From Microcoleus sp036705565 (GTDB lineage: Bacteria; Cyanobacteriota; Cyanobacteriia; Cyanobacteriales; Microcoleaceae), in assembly GCA_036705565.1 (NCBI GenBank), contig JAUBUY010000010.1: a stretch of 64,000 bases of DNA, one strand, 5' to 3'. The translations under genes and the position numbers were made by a program. How positions within the stretch are numbered: the first letter of the stretch is position 1; each line of letters begins with the position of its first letter. This document shows, piece by piece, positions 26,239 to 35,450 of the stretch. The notes beneath the pieces are model-generated. The model made no database searches. It was not told the DNA's origin and saw only the letters and a list, made by a program, of their open reading frames with translations.

Positions 26239-26865
26239 ATGCAATTAATCACCCTCACTGATTTAAATTTTTTAGCCAATCCGACACAACTAACAGTTCC
26301 CATTGAATTGAAACAAGAGGAATTTCAACTAATAATGAAACAAACTTTCTTGAAACTCCCCACTGAACCCCTGCTACTTGCGAATCCCAAAGTGGATAAG
26401 TGGATTATGGAAGTTAGTTTGCTATTTCCAGAGGTATTTGAATGGGAACCTCCTACATTCTTAGTCGATACTCAGTTTAGCGCTAAGCTTAATAAAGATG
26501 TATGCGTGCAAATCAACGCCAATGCAGCTTTTCTTGAACGTCAATCCGTCCATTTAATTGAATGGGCAATCCGCCATCCTGCATTAAATTGGTCTGACCG
26601 AGTAAAATTGTGGACAGCAGCCGAATCTCTCTCGCTGTCGCCAGAAAATATCAAGCTGACCGTGTTAGCACTGCACCCCGCCCATCCGGGGACGAGGCAT
26701 GAAATCAGTTGGGACAGCCGGCAACACGCGCAGGCGAAAGACTGGCTCGCGTCCGCGCTGGCAAGACAGGCGAGATGGCCTGTTGCTGCTCGAAGAACAT
26801 CACCGCCTGCTTGCGCGCCCCTCACTCATTTCGACATTGAGGGAATTCCAGAGGTAGAGATTTAG
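26239..26865 (+). CDS. Hypothetical protein
   Basis: A 208-residue soluble protein with ATG start. The N-terminal half is beta-rich with Leu/Phe segments (LITLTDLNFLANP, KWIMEVSLLFPEVF). The middle has VHLIEWAIRHPALNWSDRVKLW, and the end is basic and Pro/Arg-rich (about 170-200). No family recognised and no catalytic motif I can defend. It is convergent with the coupling-protein gene, which ends 110 bp downstream. Confidence 0.5.
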   Translation: MQLITLTDLNFLANPTQLTVPIELKQEEFQLIMKQTFLKLPTEPLLLANPKVDKWIMEVSLLFPEVFEWEPPTFLVDTQFSAKLNKDVCVQINANAAFLERQSVHLIEWAIRHPALNWSDRVKLWTAAESLSLSPENIKLTVLALHPAHPGTRHEISWDSRQHAQAKDWLASALARQARWPVAARRTSPPACAPLTHFDIEGIPEVEI

Positions 26866-26938
26866 ACTATTATCGCAGCCGCTCAGAATCCGATCGCGGC
26901 TGTTGCTATCCGAATTGATCCCAACTTCCAGGTCAATG

Positions 26939-26960
26939 CCAATGGAAAATTTTCCATTGG
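26939..26960. repeat. 22-bp perfect palindrome (one of three copies of a 16-bp core)
   Basis: The core ATGGAAAATTTTCCAT occurs at 26942-26957 and is extended by cca/tgg here. The same 16-bp core lies at 12238-12253 and 24913-24928. It sits just past the 3' end of the coupling-protein gene. Confidence 0.75.
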
Positions 26961-26974
26961 CTGCCACACTCCCG

Positions 26975-28900
26975 CTAGCGCTTGCCAATGCTGCCAGTGG
27001 CAAAAACCCGCCTAGAACGCCCAGTTTTACTGACAACTGAGTCTAGCGGGTCAGAGCCAAATTTATTGCCTGAAGCTGGCGGCATCGGCGATTGGGATGG
27101 AACGTTACCTCCGGCGTCTGGCAGAGGCAGCATCCGTTCTGCTTCCTCAATGCGATCGTACAAAGCGGCTGTAAGCTGGTCAAGACTTGCAAGTTGCACC
27201 CGACTCTCCAGCCGGAACCTGACCTCTGTATCCCAGAGAGCCTCGCTCTCGCTTTGCCGCTGCAAGTCTGCTTTGGGAATGGGTATAGTCAGCGCGTAAG
27301 GAATTGACCCCTCGCCGCCGGAACTGTAGCCGGGGTTCGTAATTACACACCGTCCCTGGGGGAACCGCAAAATTTCGTCCACCGAAAACAACGGCATTTT
27401 TTGAAGCGACTCGTTCCAACTAATAGATTGATTGCTTTGAGATTGACCGCCCATTGAACGGCTGGTGGACTTGCTTTTCAGCAAAACTTCTTTTTCTCCG
27501 TAGCGATCGGAGTATTTTTTTGCAGTATCAGTGTTACCCGGATTGAATAAAATATGAGTGCTGCAAGCAGAGGCGATCGCCGCCCCCATTTTCTCTCCGT
27601 ACCCTTCGTACAGTTGCTCCAAACTCTGAATTCCTAGAATGAAACAAGCTCCATTCGAGCGATATTCGTTAATCCACTGCGGCATCCGATCCAATCGAAT
27701 GGAGGGAAATTCATCGAGTGAAATAACCAGTGGATCTTTCCGAGGGCGACTTAAGTTGGACACAACGAGGAGGTGAATCGCGGCTGCTAGCAGAGGCCCC
27801 ACGACGGAGCGCCGCTCGTCATCTAATTTGAAAATAATCATCTGTCGGCCTTCTATTTTCGTTGGGATGTCCGACTTTCCCAAAAATGCTCGCAACAGGT
27901 CAGCTTGGATAAAACTGCTGAACGTTCCGGCCGCTGTCGTCAGAATTCCTGAAATAGTTTTTTCTGCTTCCTTAGCGCTCAAAAATTGGTTGAAGCTGGT
28001 AGCGACCCACTCATCGATTCGACGGGATTGAACCGCATAGTCAATCCGCTTTACCAAATTTGGCAACCTCAAAATTGCATAGAGCATTGCCATGTCTGGA
28101 TACGTAGAACCTTTGACTAATTGAAGGAGTGCTTTAGCCAATAAGTCTCCAGCTTTAGAGAAAAACTCATCACTTTTTCCATTGCCTGCACTCGCATTTC
28201 TATTAATAACCTGACCGATTTCCCCAGCCATGACCGAATCTTGAGGGGACTTCATAAAGTCGAGGGGATTAATGATGCCTGAATAAGGTTCTCCCGGTGC
28301 AAATACCGACACTTGGTAGCCATACCGCGCTGCTAGAGGTGCGTGGAGTTTGAGCTGATCGCCTTTCTTATCGTAGAGAATAATCGGAAATCCTTGCACC
28401 ATTGCACTTTCTAGCGCCCTATCAATTGTAGAAAAAGTTTTACCCGACCCAGGCGCTCCAATTACTAAAGTTGACCGTTCTGCATGAGGGAGCCAAACAG
28501 TGGGAGGAGAACCAAAAGCTGTCTGAATAGTGGTAACAAAACCTCTAAGTTTTTTCCCCTTCCACCAATAGCGAGGACTGCCACACCAGAGCGTGACTTT
28601 ATTATGCTTGCGTTCCTTAATTTGTTTCAACGCAAGCTGAGTGGCTGCCATTTTTTCGGAAGTTCCGCACACCTTGCCAGTGGTAATTTTGCCCTTTCCA
28701 TTTCCCAGAAACCGAGACAGTAAGAGGAGGAATATCAGCGCTCCTATTGTTAGATATCCATCCGGGTTATTGTATTGTTGGAAGAGACCGCCTAAGTCAA
28801 TTGACGATAGGGGTGTGGGTTGCTGGGTTCTCCTCTGGGCTTGAGCGAGAACTGGAGTAGAGTTAGCCTGTGCTATCAAAAATTTAATCTCAAAATTCAT
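26975..28900 (-). CDS. VirD4/TraG-type coupling protein
   Basis: The type IV coupling protein brings the DNA-relaxase complex to the secretion channel and powers transfer. The 641-residue protein starts MNFEIKF at an ATG, has a membrane helix at about residues 49-66, Walker A IGAPGSGKT (about 147-155) and Walker B VISLDEFPS (about 390-398), followed by the VirD4/TraG motifs MPQWINEYRSNGACFILGIQS in part and a FNPGNTDTAKKYSDRYG segment near the C-terminal third. The last 60 residues are Pro/Ser/Gly-rich and probably disordered. It lies apart from the virB genes, on the opposite strand. No relaxase gene is visible in the window. Confidence 0.85.
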   Translation of the reverse strand: MNFEIKFLIAQANSTPVLAQAQRRTQQPTPLSSIDLGGLFQQYNNPDGYLTIGALIFLLLLSRFLGNGKGKITTGKVCGTSEKMAATQLALKQIKERKHNKVTLWCGSPRYWWKGKKLRGFVTTIQTAFGSPPTVWLPHAERSTLVIGAPGSGKTFSTIDRALESAMVQGFPIILYDKKGDQLKLHAPLAARYGYQVSVFAPGEPYSGIINPLDFMKSPQDSVMAGEIGQVINRNASAGNGKSDEFFSKAGDLLAKALLQLVKGSTYPDMAMLYAILRLPNLVKRIDYAVQSRRIDEWVATSFNQFLSAKEAEKTISGILTTAAGTFSSFIQADLLRAFLGKSDIPTKIEGRQMIIFKLDDERRSVVGPLLAAAIHLLVVSNLSRPRKDPLVISLDEFPSIRLDRMPQWINEYRSNGACFILGIQSLEQLYEGYGEKMGAAIASACSTHILFNPGNTDTAKKYSDRYGEKEVLLKSKSTSRSMGGQSQSNQSISWNESLQKMPLFSVDEILRFPQGRCVITNPGYSSGGEGSIPYALTIPIPKADLQRQSESEALWDTEVRFRLESRVQLASLDQLTAALYDRIEEAERMLPLPDAGGNVPSQSPMPPASGNKFGSDPLDSVVSKTGRSRRVFATGSIGKR

Positions 28901-29128
28901 AAGTATCTATCTGAATTCAATATTTTGTCTATCGCTCAATTAACTATGACCTCAGTTGTAGCTACAACTTAGTGTTGGCAGATAAGTAACCTTAAATCAA
29001 AATTACTCAGTGTTAGTTCAGTCTTGGGAACGAGCAATTACAGCCAACAGTTCTAACTTTCGGTAGAAAACAACCAGCACTTGATATTATCCCTGCTAAC
29101 GCAGTCAACAGGATAGGAAGCAAAATTA

Positions 29129-29920
29129 TTGAAAGATTTTTTTACCGTGAACAAGAAACAAAAAGAGTGGCTGTCAGAGCTTTTGAAGAGACACCCGGAC
29201 TATGAAATTTTAAAACGCAGCACCATCAAACTAGGAAGAGGCGACATTTCGCTAACTTTAGAACGTACAGAATGGATTTACATGGGAGCCGTTGAACTAA
29301 AATATTCAGGAGCCTATCTACCTGGATTAAAGTGGCATTATCTTAACGCCAGACTATCCAGAACGGGCAAATTGCTTTCCGACTTAACCTACAACTCTAA
29401 AGTCGTGTCTTACCCTCACTGTCCGCTGGCACCTGACTGGTTGACAAAATCTAACTTAGAAGAGGTGAAAATTCAGGAAGGAGAACAGATGAATTTCCCC
29501 TTTCACGAAGCTGTACTGATGGTAAGCCAGCCCCCGTTACTGAAAGGGAGTTTTTACCGAGCGAAGCGGTGGCGTAGGCGCAAATCAGAACGATCGCCTG
29601 TAGCAAACAGTCGCCGCACTCCAAAAACTTTCCAGCGCGAACTGCCATTTTTGAAGCCAAAAGCCCTAGCTCCCGATACTAAATTTGTCCCCCTTGCTTG
29701 TATTGATGGCGGTTTCGTACAGGTTCCTGAATATCTAATAAAGTTGTTAGAAGAAGCCAATGCTAGTCTATCCGAACAAGCAGATGCAGCTTCTTTGTAC
29801 GCGATCGCGGGTTTGAAAGGAGCCATCAACTTTGTTGAAGGGCTACCTCTACTGCGGACAATAGGAATAAACGCTTTACCGAGCGTCGATAGTGCACAAT
29901 ATTGGCAGCGAGAAAATTAA
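29129..29920 (+). CDS. Hypothetical protein with possible clamp-binding peptides
   Basis: 263 residues from a TTG start with ggaag about 10 bases upstream; a GTG at 29147 is an alternative. The N-terminal third is alpha/beta with aromatic strands. The middle (about 145-170) is strongly basic (YRAKRWRRRKSER) and may come from a short interspersed DNA repeat, since its DNA (gcgaagcggtggcgtaggcg) looks like one. Flanking it are QMNFPF and QRELPF, which resemble the hexapeptide form of the beta-clamp-binding motif. The C-terminal third is helical. No family recognised. A hairpin terminator follows. Confidence 0.5.
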   Translation: MKDFFTVNKKQKEWLSELLKRHPDYEILKRSTIKLGRGDISLTLERTEWIYMGAVELKYSGAYLPGLKWHYLNARLSRTGKLLSDLTYNSKVVSYPHCPLAPDWLTKSNLEEVKIQEGEQMNFPFHEAVLMVSQPPLLKGSFYRAKRWRRRKSERSPVANSRRTPKTFQRELPFLKPKALAPDTKFVPLACIDGGFVQVPEYLIKLLEEANASLSEQADAASLYAIAGLKGAINFVEGLPLLRTIGINALPSVDSAQYWQREN

Positions 29921-29950
29921 AAGCATTGTGAGTGCTTGATTCTGATAATA

Positions 29951-30012
29951 GCGCAACTTCAGAAATTGCTGAAGCTGCGCGATCGCTTTCACAATCGTTC
30001 TTTTTTTTGCAC
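29951..30012. terminator. Hairpin terminator
   Basis: gcgcaacttcag and ctgaagctgcgc pair with one mismatch around 29951-29980, and a run of eight T's follows at about 30002. The T-run is about 20 bases from the stem, so strength is uncertain. Confidence 0.45.
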
Positions 30013-30161
30013 ACTTAATTAGTCTTCCTCACGATTCGGTAGTTCTGTACTACCAGTTAATTTTTTTATGATTTTTAAATTGTTTTGACAAAATTACTAG
30101 GCTTAACTGTGCTACCTCTTACCCTTTTTAAAGGTAAGGCTACCGCCTTGCAGGAACTGCA

Positions 30162-31202
30162 ATGTCACAAACTTTTAGAATGGTTAAAACCAATAGTAAA
30201 GCTAAAGCAAAAAGCTCAAATAACGCAGGGATGATTGAAGGCACAATCCCACATCAGTCAGAAGACCTTGATTTTGAAATTGACCCCGAACTCCTAGAAC
30301 CCGGTCACAATCAAGTAAGGCGACCAATTCTGCCCTATGGCATCGTCATCAACGAACAAGTGGCAGGAATATTAATTCCAGAGGATCAGCTAGAAAAAGC
30401 CAATTGGTTTGTCATGCCAACAGAAGAGGAAATGACTACAATTGGACTAACAGAAGATGTTACAGGCCTGCTGTTCTCTAAATGCCGCTTATGCGTGCTG
30501 GGATTCGTCCCTGAATACATTCGTTACAAGAATGACGTTCCCGATCTAGGCGGTAGTGTTGTCGGGCTGTACGAAGAGTATAAAGCTCAACTCGATAAAA
30601 AGATAATGGATGTTGTTAGCGAACACGCCATTGTCTTCTTGGATGAAAACAATCGTCCCAGACACAGCACGCCTATTGTCGTCAGATTTAAAAATGTTGC
30701 GCTTTGGAGCTTTAAAGCAGCCAGAGACGAATTCTACCGTCTGTTGGAAAAAGCATTCGCCGATTATTTCCAAATTCCTTTCAGCGGGAAAACCGATAAA
30801 TGGCGAAGCCTCGGTATCCTAGAGGTGGAATTCAAAGGAGTTAAAGAAGGTGAAGGCTCTAATAAGAGCTACTGTTGCAAAACTGTCAGCTATACTAAGC
30901 CAACTGCTGATAATTTCCCCTTTCTATATCTGGGACGCCCGCAGCATAAAAATGCGATTTGGGGGCTGCACGATATCATTGCCGGATTCACTGAAACTCC
31001 TGCATTACCAGGTACAGCCGAACCGCAAATTCAAGTGTTGCCACCCGCTGCTCGTAAAATAGAAAATGGAAAAAAGCAGACCGCCAATCATAAATCCCCT
31101 CGTAAAATTGCCGCTGAAGTAATAGAAGAAGAGGATGATTTCGACGATTTTGATGAAGAAGAGGAGTTCGACGATGATTTTGATGCGGAAGCAGATGACT
31201 AA
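30162..31202 (+). CDS. DUF5895-like protein with acidic C-terminal tail
   Basis: A 346-residue protein with ATG start and aggaa about 7 bases upstream. Residues 35-280 form a mixed alpha/beta domain beginning LDFEIDPELLEPGHNQVRRP and including YGIVINEQVAGILIP. It resembles cyanobacterial proteins annotated DUF5895, as far as I remember. A Pro/Lys-rich linker leads to a tail where about 25 of the last 30 residues are Asp, Glu or Phe, ending DDFDAEADD. A folded DNA- or protein-binding domain plus an acidic Phe-containing tail is the layout of single-stranded DNA-binding proteins such as SSB and T4 gp32. An SSB-like role in the plasmid replisome is an attractive guess, not shown. Confidence 0.55.
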   Translation: MSQTFRMVKTNSKAKAKSSNNAGMIEGTIPHQSEDLDFEIDPELLEPGHNQVRRPILPYGIVINEQVAGILIPEDQLEKANWFVMPTEEEMTTIGLTEDVTGLLFSKCRLCVLGFVPEYIRYKNDVPDLGGSVVGLYEEYKAQLDKKIMDVVSEHAIVFLDENNRPRHSTPIVVRFKNVALWSFKAARDEFYRLLEKAFADYFQIPFSGKTDKWRSLGILEVEFKGVKEGEGSNKSYCCKTVSYTKPTADNFPFLYLGRPQHKNAIWGLHDIIAGFTETPALPGTAEPQIQVLPPAARKIENGKKQTANHKSPRKIAAEVIEEEDDFDDFDEEEEFDDDFDAEADD

Positions 31203-31230
31203 CAGCCTCGGTTAGTTACTTTTGAAGAAG

Positions 31231-31267
31231 TGCCTCATATCCAGTTAGGGAGCGAGGCATTTTTTTA
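31231..31267 (+). terminator. Rho-independent terminator
   Basis: tgcctc (31231-31236) pairs with gaggca (31254-31259), followed by seven T's. Confidence 0.65.
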
Positions 31268-31324
31268 TTGGTGCGGAACAGGCGATCGCTAACGAAGAGC
31301 CAAGCTCAAATACTTTAAAGTCGC

Positions 31325-32032
31325 TTATTTCATTTTATTGGGAAGCTCAATCAAGGAACTGTTAGCTAACTGGTACTGGCGGCCGTTGAAGCAATAAAAC
31401 AACTGCCGAATACCATTTTGTGACGGCTGCTGTACTTGCAAGCAAGGCAAATCAGAGGTTTCTGAGGGGTCACTTACTACTTGAAGTAGCGGTTTATTAG
31501 GTGGCAAGTTTTCGTTTAAATAAGTAGCAAATACACGACGATGAGGAGGAACATTCTTTCTGAATAAATACCCAGCATATAAGCAACCTCCCGCCCCACA
31601 AACTCCAGGGCTGTTAAAATTAAAAATAACTAACCTGCCTGTTTGTCCGTTTACAGCCCAAGCCAACACATTTGATGCTGAATTCTGGGGGTTCAGGTCA
31701 GAATTTTCGGCAACTATGCCTTGAACAGTTTCAACAGGGATGAGTCTAGTAGCAGGTGTCCAAGAAATCGTTGTAGCACTCGGGGTGCAACCAGCAGTTC
31801 CTAACAACACCGATAACAGCAAGAACAAGACCACTCCAAAGCGGAACCACCGCCCAATAAATAAAAACGATGATACTCTGGACCGAAAATTATTTAGGGA
31901 ATTAGAAGCGGGGTTTGGGAGTTCCTTATGAGAAGGTTGAGAAAACAGTAATAATTTTTTATTTGCAGCTATGATTGGTGGCTCCCCTATGTGTTCTGAA
32001 CCTGAAGTTAGTTGTTGATTTTTGCTAAACAT
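31325..32032 (-). CDS. Membrane-anchored or lipoprotein component of the transfer region
   Basis: 235 residues with ATG start and ggagg 8 bases upstream. About 60 polar residues precede a hydrophobic helix (GVVLFLLLSVLLGTAGC) that ends in a lipobox-like GTAGC near residue 82. Either translation starts later and the protein is a lipoprotein, or it is an N-in membrane protein with a periplasmic domain. The strong RBS at the first ATG favours the latter. The periplasmic part has five Cys (in CGAGGC, LPCLQ, FYCFN and others), suggesting disulfides. Position at the end of a minus-strand set of exported proteins suggests a VirB7-like or envelope role. Confidence 0.5.
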   Translation of the reverse strand: MFSKNQQLTSGSEHIGEPPIIAANKKLLLFSQPSHKELPNPASNSLNNFRSRVSSFLFIGRWFRFGVVLFLLLSVLLGTAGCTPSATTISWTPATRLIPVETVQGIVAENSDLNPQNSASNVLAWAVNGQTGRLVIFNFNSPGVCGAGGCLYAGYLFRKNVPPHRRVFATYLNENLPPNKPLLQVVSDPSETSDLPCLQVQQPSQNGIRQLFYCFNGRQYQLANSSLIELPNKMK

Positions 32033-32074
32033 TGCTTTAACCTCCGTAAATTATTTCTATGTAGATGTCATACC

Positions 32075-32249
32075 AAATCCGGTTAGGAAAGACACCCGGC
32101 AGATTTACTAAATCCAGTTAGGAAAGACACCCGGCAGATTTACTAAATCCGGTTATGGAAGACACCCGGCAGATTTACTAAATCCGGTTAGGAAAGACAC
32201 CCGGCAGATTTACTAAATCCGGTTAGGAAAGACACCCGGCAGATTTACT
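32075..32249. repeat. Five 35-bp tandem repeats
   Basis: Units start at 32075, 32110, 32145, 32180 and 32215, followed by a partial sixth. Each begins aaatccggttaggaaagaca, continues cccggcagatttact, and differs by at most two bases from the others. aaatc and gattt inside each unit are inverted. The array ends 43 bp before the start of the minus-strand gene at 32032, so it lies in its promoter or leader. Confidence 0.9.
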
Positions 32250-32311
32250 AAATCCGCTTTAAGCAAAAGTTTAATTTTTGCTTGTATGAATCTTATCAAA
32301 GCGAACATATC

Positions 32312-32869
32312 TCACTTATTTTTGCTAGTTTTACTAAGTGAAGGAACAGTAATCCCAACCTGCTTAAATGCCCAAAGCTCTTCTTCCGAAAATTGCCAAG
32401 TGGGTTCTCCCAAATTCGGCTGCAAAGTAGAGCGGAACTTATCAATACTCCCTGCCTTGTTGATGGAGTAACGCAATTCTCCCAGAGCGATTTGCCTTGC
32501 TATCGGCAGCTTGACAGTGTGGCTGTAAGGATAAAAATCGTTCGTCGGGTTGGAATAAAGCAAGCTACACTGCTTCCCTTGGAGAGAAACCAATACAGAA
32601 AAAGGCACGGCATCTCCCTGCAAATAGGCATCGAACAAGCGATATTGAGTGCTGCCATCTGTTACTTCAGTTACAAACTCTGTCCTGAGAGTCCCCAGAC
32701 CAACTGGAAGGCAAGCTGAAGGGACATCAGCGTTCCGAGTCGGCTGGCTAAAAGCTGGGGGATGGGTGAATAAACTGCTCAACAAATAAACCAAAAAAGC
32801 TGTTAGCAAGCCCCAGGTAAATTTCAACATAATTGTCCGTTTTTTCAAGGAAATCATGGTGCAGAACAT
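32312..32869 (-). CDS. Exported hypothetical protein
   Basis: 185 residues (or 172 from the internal start MLKFTWGLL) with a signal peptide: hydrophobic core FTWGLLTAFLVYLLSSLF, cleavage probably near AFS. The mature part is beta-rich with two Cys (ACLP and QCSLLY) that may form a disulfide, and ends in a basic tail. It begins 11 bases after the stop of the large transglycosylase-like gene, so it is co-transcribed with it. No family recognised; a role in the transfer apparatus or cell-wall passage is inferred from location. Confidence 0.55.
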   Translation of the reverse strand: MFCTMISLKKRTIMLKFTWGLLTAFLVYLLSSLFTHPPAFSQPTRNADVPSACLPVGLGTLRTEFVTEVTDGSTQYRLFDAYLQGDAVPFSVLVSLQGKQCSLLYSNPTNDFYPYSHTVKLPIARQIALGELRYSINKAGSIDKFRSTLQPNLGEPTWQFSEEELWAFKQVGITVPSLSKTSKNK

Positions 32870-32880
32870 CTCCGTTTAAT

Positions 32881-35289
32881 TCAAATTCCTTCTTGAGATG
32901 GGTTAACAGCCGTTCCATTAATGCGGGTTTCAAAGTGCAAGCGAGGGTCTGCCGTTGTCCCAGTGCTGCCTAATCCGCCTATGACCTGACCTTGAGAAAC
33001 ACGATCGCCAACTTTGAGTTTCACTGAACCCTCGCGCAGATGAGCATACCGAGTTGTGCGACCGTTGCCGTGCTCAATTTCGATCCAGTTGCCGTAGCCA
33101 CCGCCGCAGTTCTGTAACCCTTCCTGGCAGTTAGACACCGCTGTCTTGACAACGCCGTCGCCAACAGCTTTTACCGGGCTTCCCATTGAGCCGGCAATTC
33201 CAATGCCGTTATAGATTTTCCGCACGCCGGAAACCGGACGAGTCCGCATCCCAAAGCGGCTGGTTATTGGCCCATTCGCAGGCTTGATATACTGACTCGT
33301 GGATTGACCGCCGCCGGGGGCAGCACTCGCAGAATTAGAGGATTGCGCCGCACTGGAAGTCGGAACGCAAGCAGCAGCATTCGACTCCGCGATCGCCCTA
33401 CCTCCCTCTCGATAGCGCCTCAAAACATCCTGTCCGTAACTTGAGAGAGTTAAACGACCGAATATATCGGTTGAAGAGCCGTCAACTTTGGAATAGTCGC
33501 CCCCGAAATGCTTTTGAGCTACTCGCTCAATCAGGCGATCGCCACTAAAAAAACTTCCAGTAGTAGGGTCTTTTTCTTGAGAAGTGGCATTCAGCTTAGA
33601 AGCGAGACTTTGAGCAAAAACAGCTTCTCGATCGGCAGGCGGAAAAAATTGAAAAAGTTCTGCTTGAGTGGGTTGGTAACCGTGTCGCAGTTTGGCTAAA
33701 AATTGCGTACCCCCTGGTTTAGATGAAATTGAACTAGCAGCGTACTCGTCGTAGTTTATAAACTGGTACTTGCCCAACGGAACCCCGCAATTATTTCCGC
33801 CATCAACGCAAGCATTAACGCCGGCATTCTCGTAAGAACCGCTGCTTTCAATACTGGCGATCGCTTCCGACAAAGTGGGAACATTGACTCCTTGAACATT
33901 GCCAACTGACACTGGCGCTGGTGCAGTGCTACCCGGAGGGCAAGGAACATTAATATTAGCTGCTGTAGCTACGCCTTTTGTAACAGGAGAAGATACTCCG
34001 CCGCGAACTGCCCCAGTTGGTACAGAGGAAGAGCCGCCAGAGGACGATTCCAGCGCCCCAACGAAAATGGGAGAATTAACCCGATAGGTGAAGAAAGGTA
34101 CTGGGCCAATGAAATAAGGAGAGCAGCCGCAAGGCGAACAAAATCGGAAGAATAGAGCCGTATCAACGGTATCGGTTTGCTCGTCCGGTTCCATGACCAC
34201 TACCTTAAAAGCACTGCCAAAAGGCAATCTTCCCGTAGGTTCCTTGCCGCCGTTGACACCTTTAAGACAGCCCGATCCGCCCTCCACTTCCTGGTACTTA
34301 CCGCTAATCCATTGCTTGCCTTCGAGCGAACCGCGAGCGTTCCGACCCGAATTCTCCAGATCGTCTAGTTCGATGTAAGCGCAATCATTTTCTTGGCAGT
34401 TAACTGAGAATCCCTGAACGTCTGAGCCTGATATCGTCTTAGTTCGCCGTCGCTCGGCGGGACCATAAACCGCATCAATTCTCATTACTAAATTGCCGAA
34501 TTCTGCTATTGGATTGGGAAAGCTAGACAGAGGTAAAGCATTCAACCCAGGTACGTCTTTAATTAAGGTCGTTTGCCAATCTGAAAACGCGCCAAGTTGA
34601 GCGCTGCTTAAGTTTGGAATAGAAGACATTGAATACTGAGACAGGTCAATTTCTCCCAGTTTCAACTGACCTAATTGTGGATGGGAACTGAGAACCCGAT
34701 CTAGAGTGCGATCGGCTACATCAATGCCAGCAGCTTTTGTTGCTAGCAGTCCCGCCACCGGCGCAATCTCTGCGACTTTAAATTGACCGAGAATAGGGAT
34801 AGCCTGAACTAAGTGATTTAACGACTGCTTGGCAACTAAAGTAAATGCGCTTAAAGCTACGCTATCTAAATTCAGACCAGCTTGCTGTGTGACAAAACCA
34901 AAGGATAACAATTCTGGTTGCAAAGCTTGGCTGATATCGCCCAACATGATGTACTGGTCAGGAGTTTGCCCTGCTGTCCAACTTCGGCTAAAATCATAGC
35001 CAACTGCCTGCTTGTACTCTCCCGCTGAAAGGCTTCCCGATTGACTGATGGGTGGCATTTGAGAAAAAGAAATTTGTGTCCAATCTGGCAAGAGGGCGTT
35101 AACTGAAGTAGGATTTCCTTGCCTGTCCATCCCTGGTATTTCTAAAATTTTGGTTGGCATTTCAGTTGTATCAGCAGGAATTCGTGCCGTAGCAAATATT
35201 GGTTGCTCAAACAAAATGGAAACTATTAAGGCGAGAGAGAATAACCATACTGATGATCGCCCGAATCTTGTTGATAATATTCTTCTCAT
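32881..35289 (-). CDS. Transglycosylase-like plus degenerate LytM (M23) exported protein
   Basis: 802 residues from the ATG at 35289, where a good signal peptide begins (MRRILSTRFGRSSVWLFSLA); an open extension to 35517 partly derives from a duplication and is rejected. The N-terminal half (about 30-330) is unrecognised. Residues about 470-630 resemble a lytic transglycosylase of VirB1 type, with IASIESSGSY supplying the catalytic Glu. Residues about 675-800 form a LytM/M23 domain, but zinc ligands are lost: IYNGIGIAG where HxGxD is expected, and RLHFE for HLHFE. So the second domain probably binds rather than cuts peptidoglycan. Likely function: local wall remodelling for the T4SS. Confidence 0.65.
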   Translation of the reverse strand: MRRILSTRFGRSSVWLFSLALIVSILFEQPIFATARIPADTTEMPTKILEIPGMDRQGNPTSVNALLPDWTQISFSQMPPISQSGSLSAGEYKQAVGYDFSRSWTAGQTPDQYIMLGDISQALQPELLSFGFVTQQAGLNLDSVALSAFTLVAKQSLNHLVQAIPILGQFKVAEIAPVAGLLATKAAGIDVADRTLDRVLSSHPQLGQLKLGEIDLSQYSMSSIPNLSSAQLGAFSDWQTTLIKDVPGLNALPLSSFPNPIAEFGNLVMRIDAVYGPAERRRTKTISGSDVQGFSVNCQENDCAYIELDDLENSGRNARGSLEGKQWISGKYQEVEGGSGCLKGVNGGKEPTGRLPFGSAFKVVVMEPDEQTDTVDTALFFRFCSPCGCSPYFIGPVPFFTYRVNSPIFVGALESSSGGSSSVPTGAVRGGVSSPVTKGVATAANINVPCPPGSTAPAPVSVGNVQGVNVPTLSEAIASIESSGSYENAGVNACVDGGNNCGVPLGKYQFINYDEYAASSISSKPGGTQFLAKLRHGYQPTQAELFQFFPPADREAVFAQSLASKLNATSQEKDPTTGSFFSGDRLIERVAQKHFGGDYSKVDGSSTDIFGRLTLSSYGQDVLRRYREGGRAIAESNAAACVPTSSAAQSSNSASAAPGGGQSTSQYIKPANGPITSRFGMRTRPVSGVRKIYNGIGIAGSMGSPVKAVGDGVVKTAVSNCQEGLQNCGGGYGNWIEIEHGNGRTTRYAHLREGSVKLKVGDRVSQGQVIGGLGSTGTTADPRLHFETRINGTAVNPSQEGI

Positions 35290-35418
35290 GTTTGTGTAAA
35301 AAACTTTGGTTATTGGTTGAGGATACTGTAGAAAAGTTAAGCAATTAAGTGGCAAAAAGGAACCCACCGAACTTGATGAGGCTGCAATTGCGCTTCTTAA
35401 AATAAATAAAGCAGTCAA

Positions 35419-35445
35419 CCGAGGCTTTACATGGAGCAGCCTCGG
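35419..35445 (-). terminator. Possible minus-strand terminator
   Basis: ccgaggct (35419-35426) and agcctcgg (35438-35445) pair over 11 bases; on the minus strand a T-rich but broken tract follows. It would end the 35527-35865 transcript. Confidence 0.45.
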
Positions 35446-35450
35446 CGTAA

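Noticed and set aside
32075..32249. CRISPR array
   Set aside because: 35-bp units are directly tandem without spacers.
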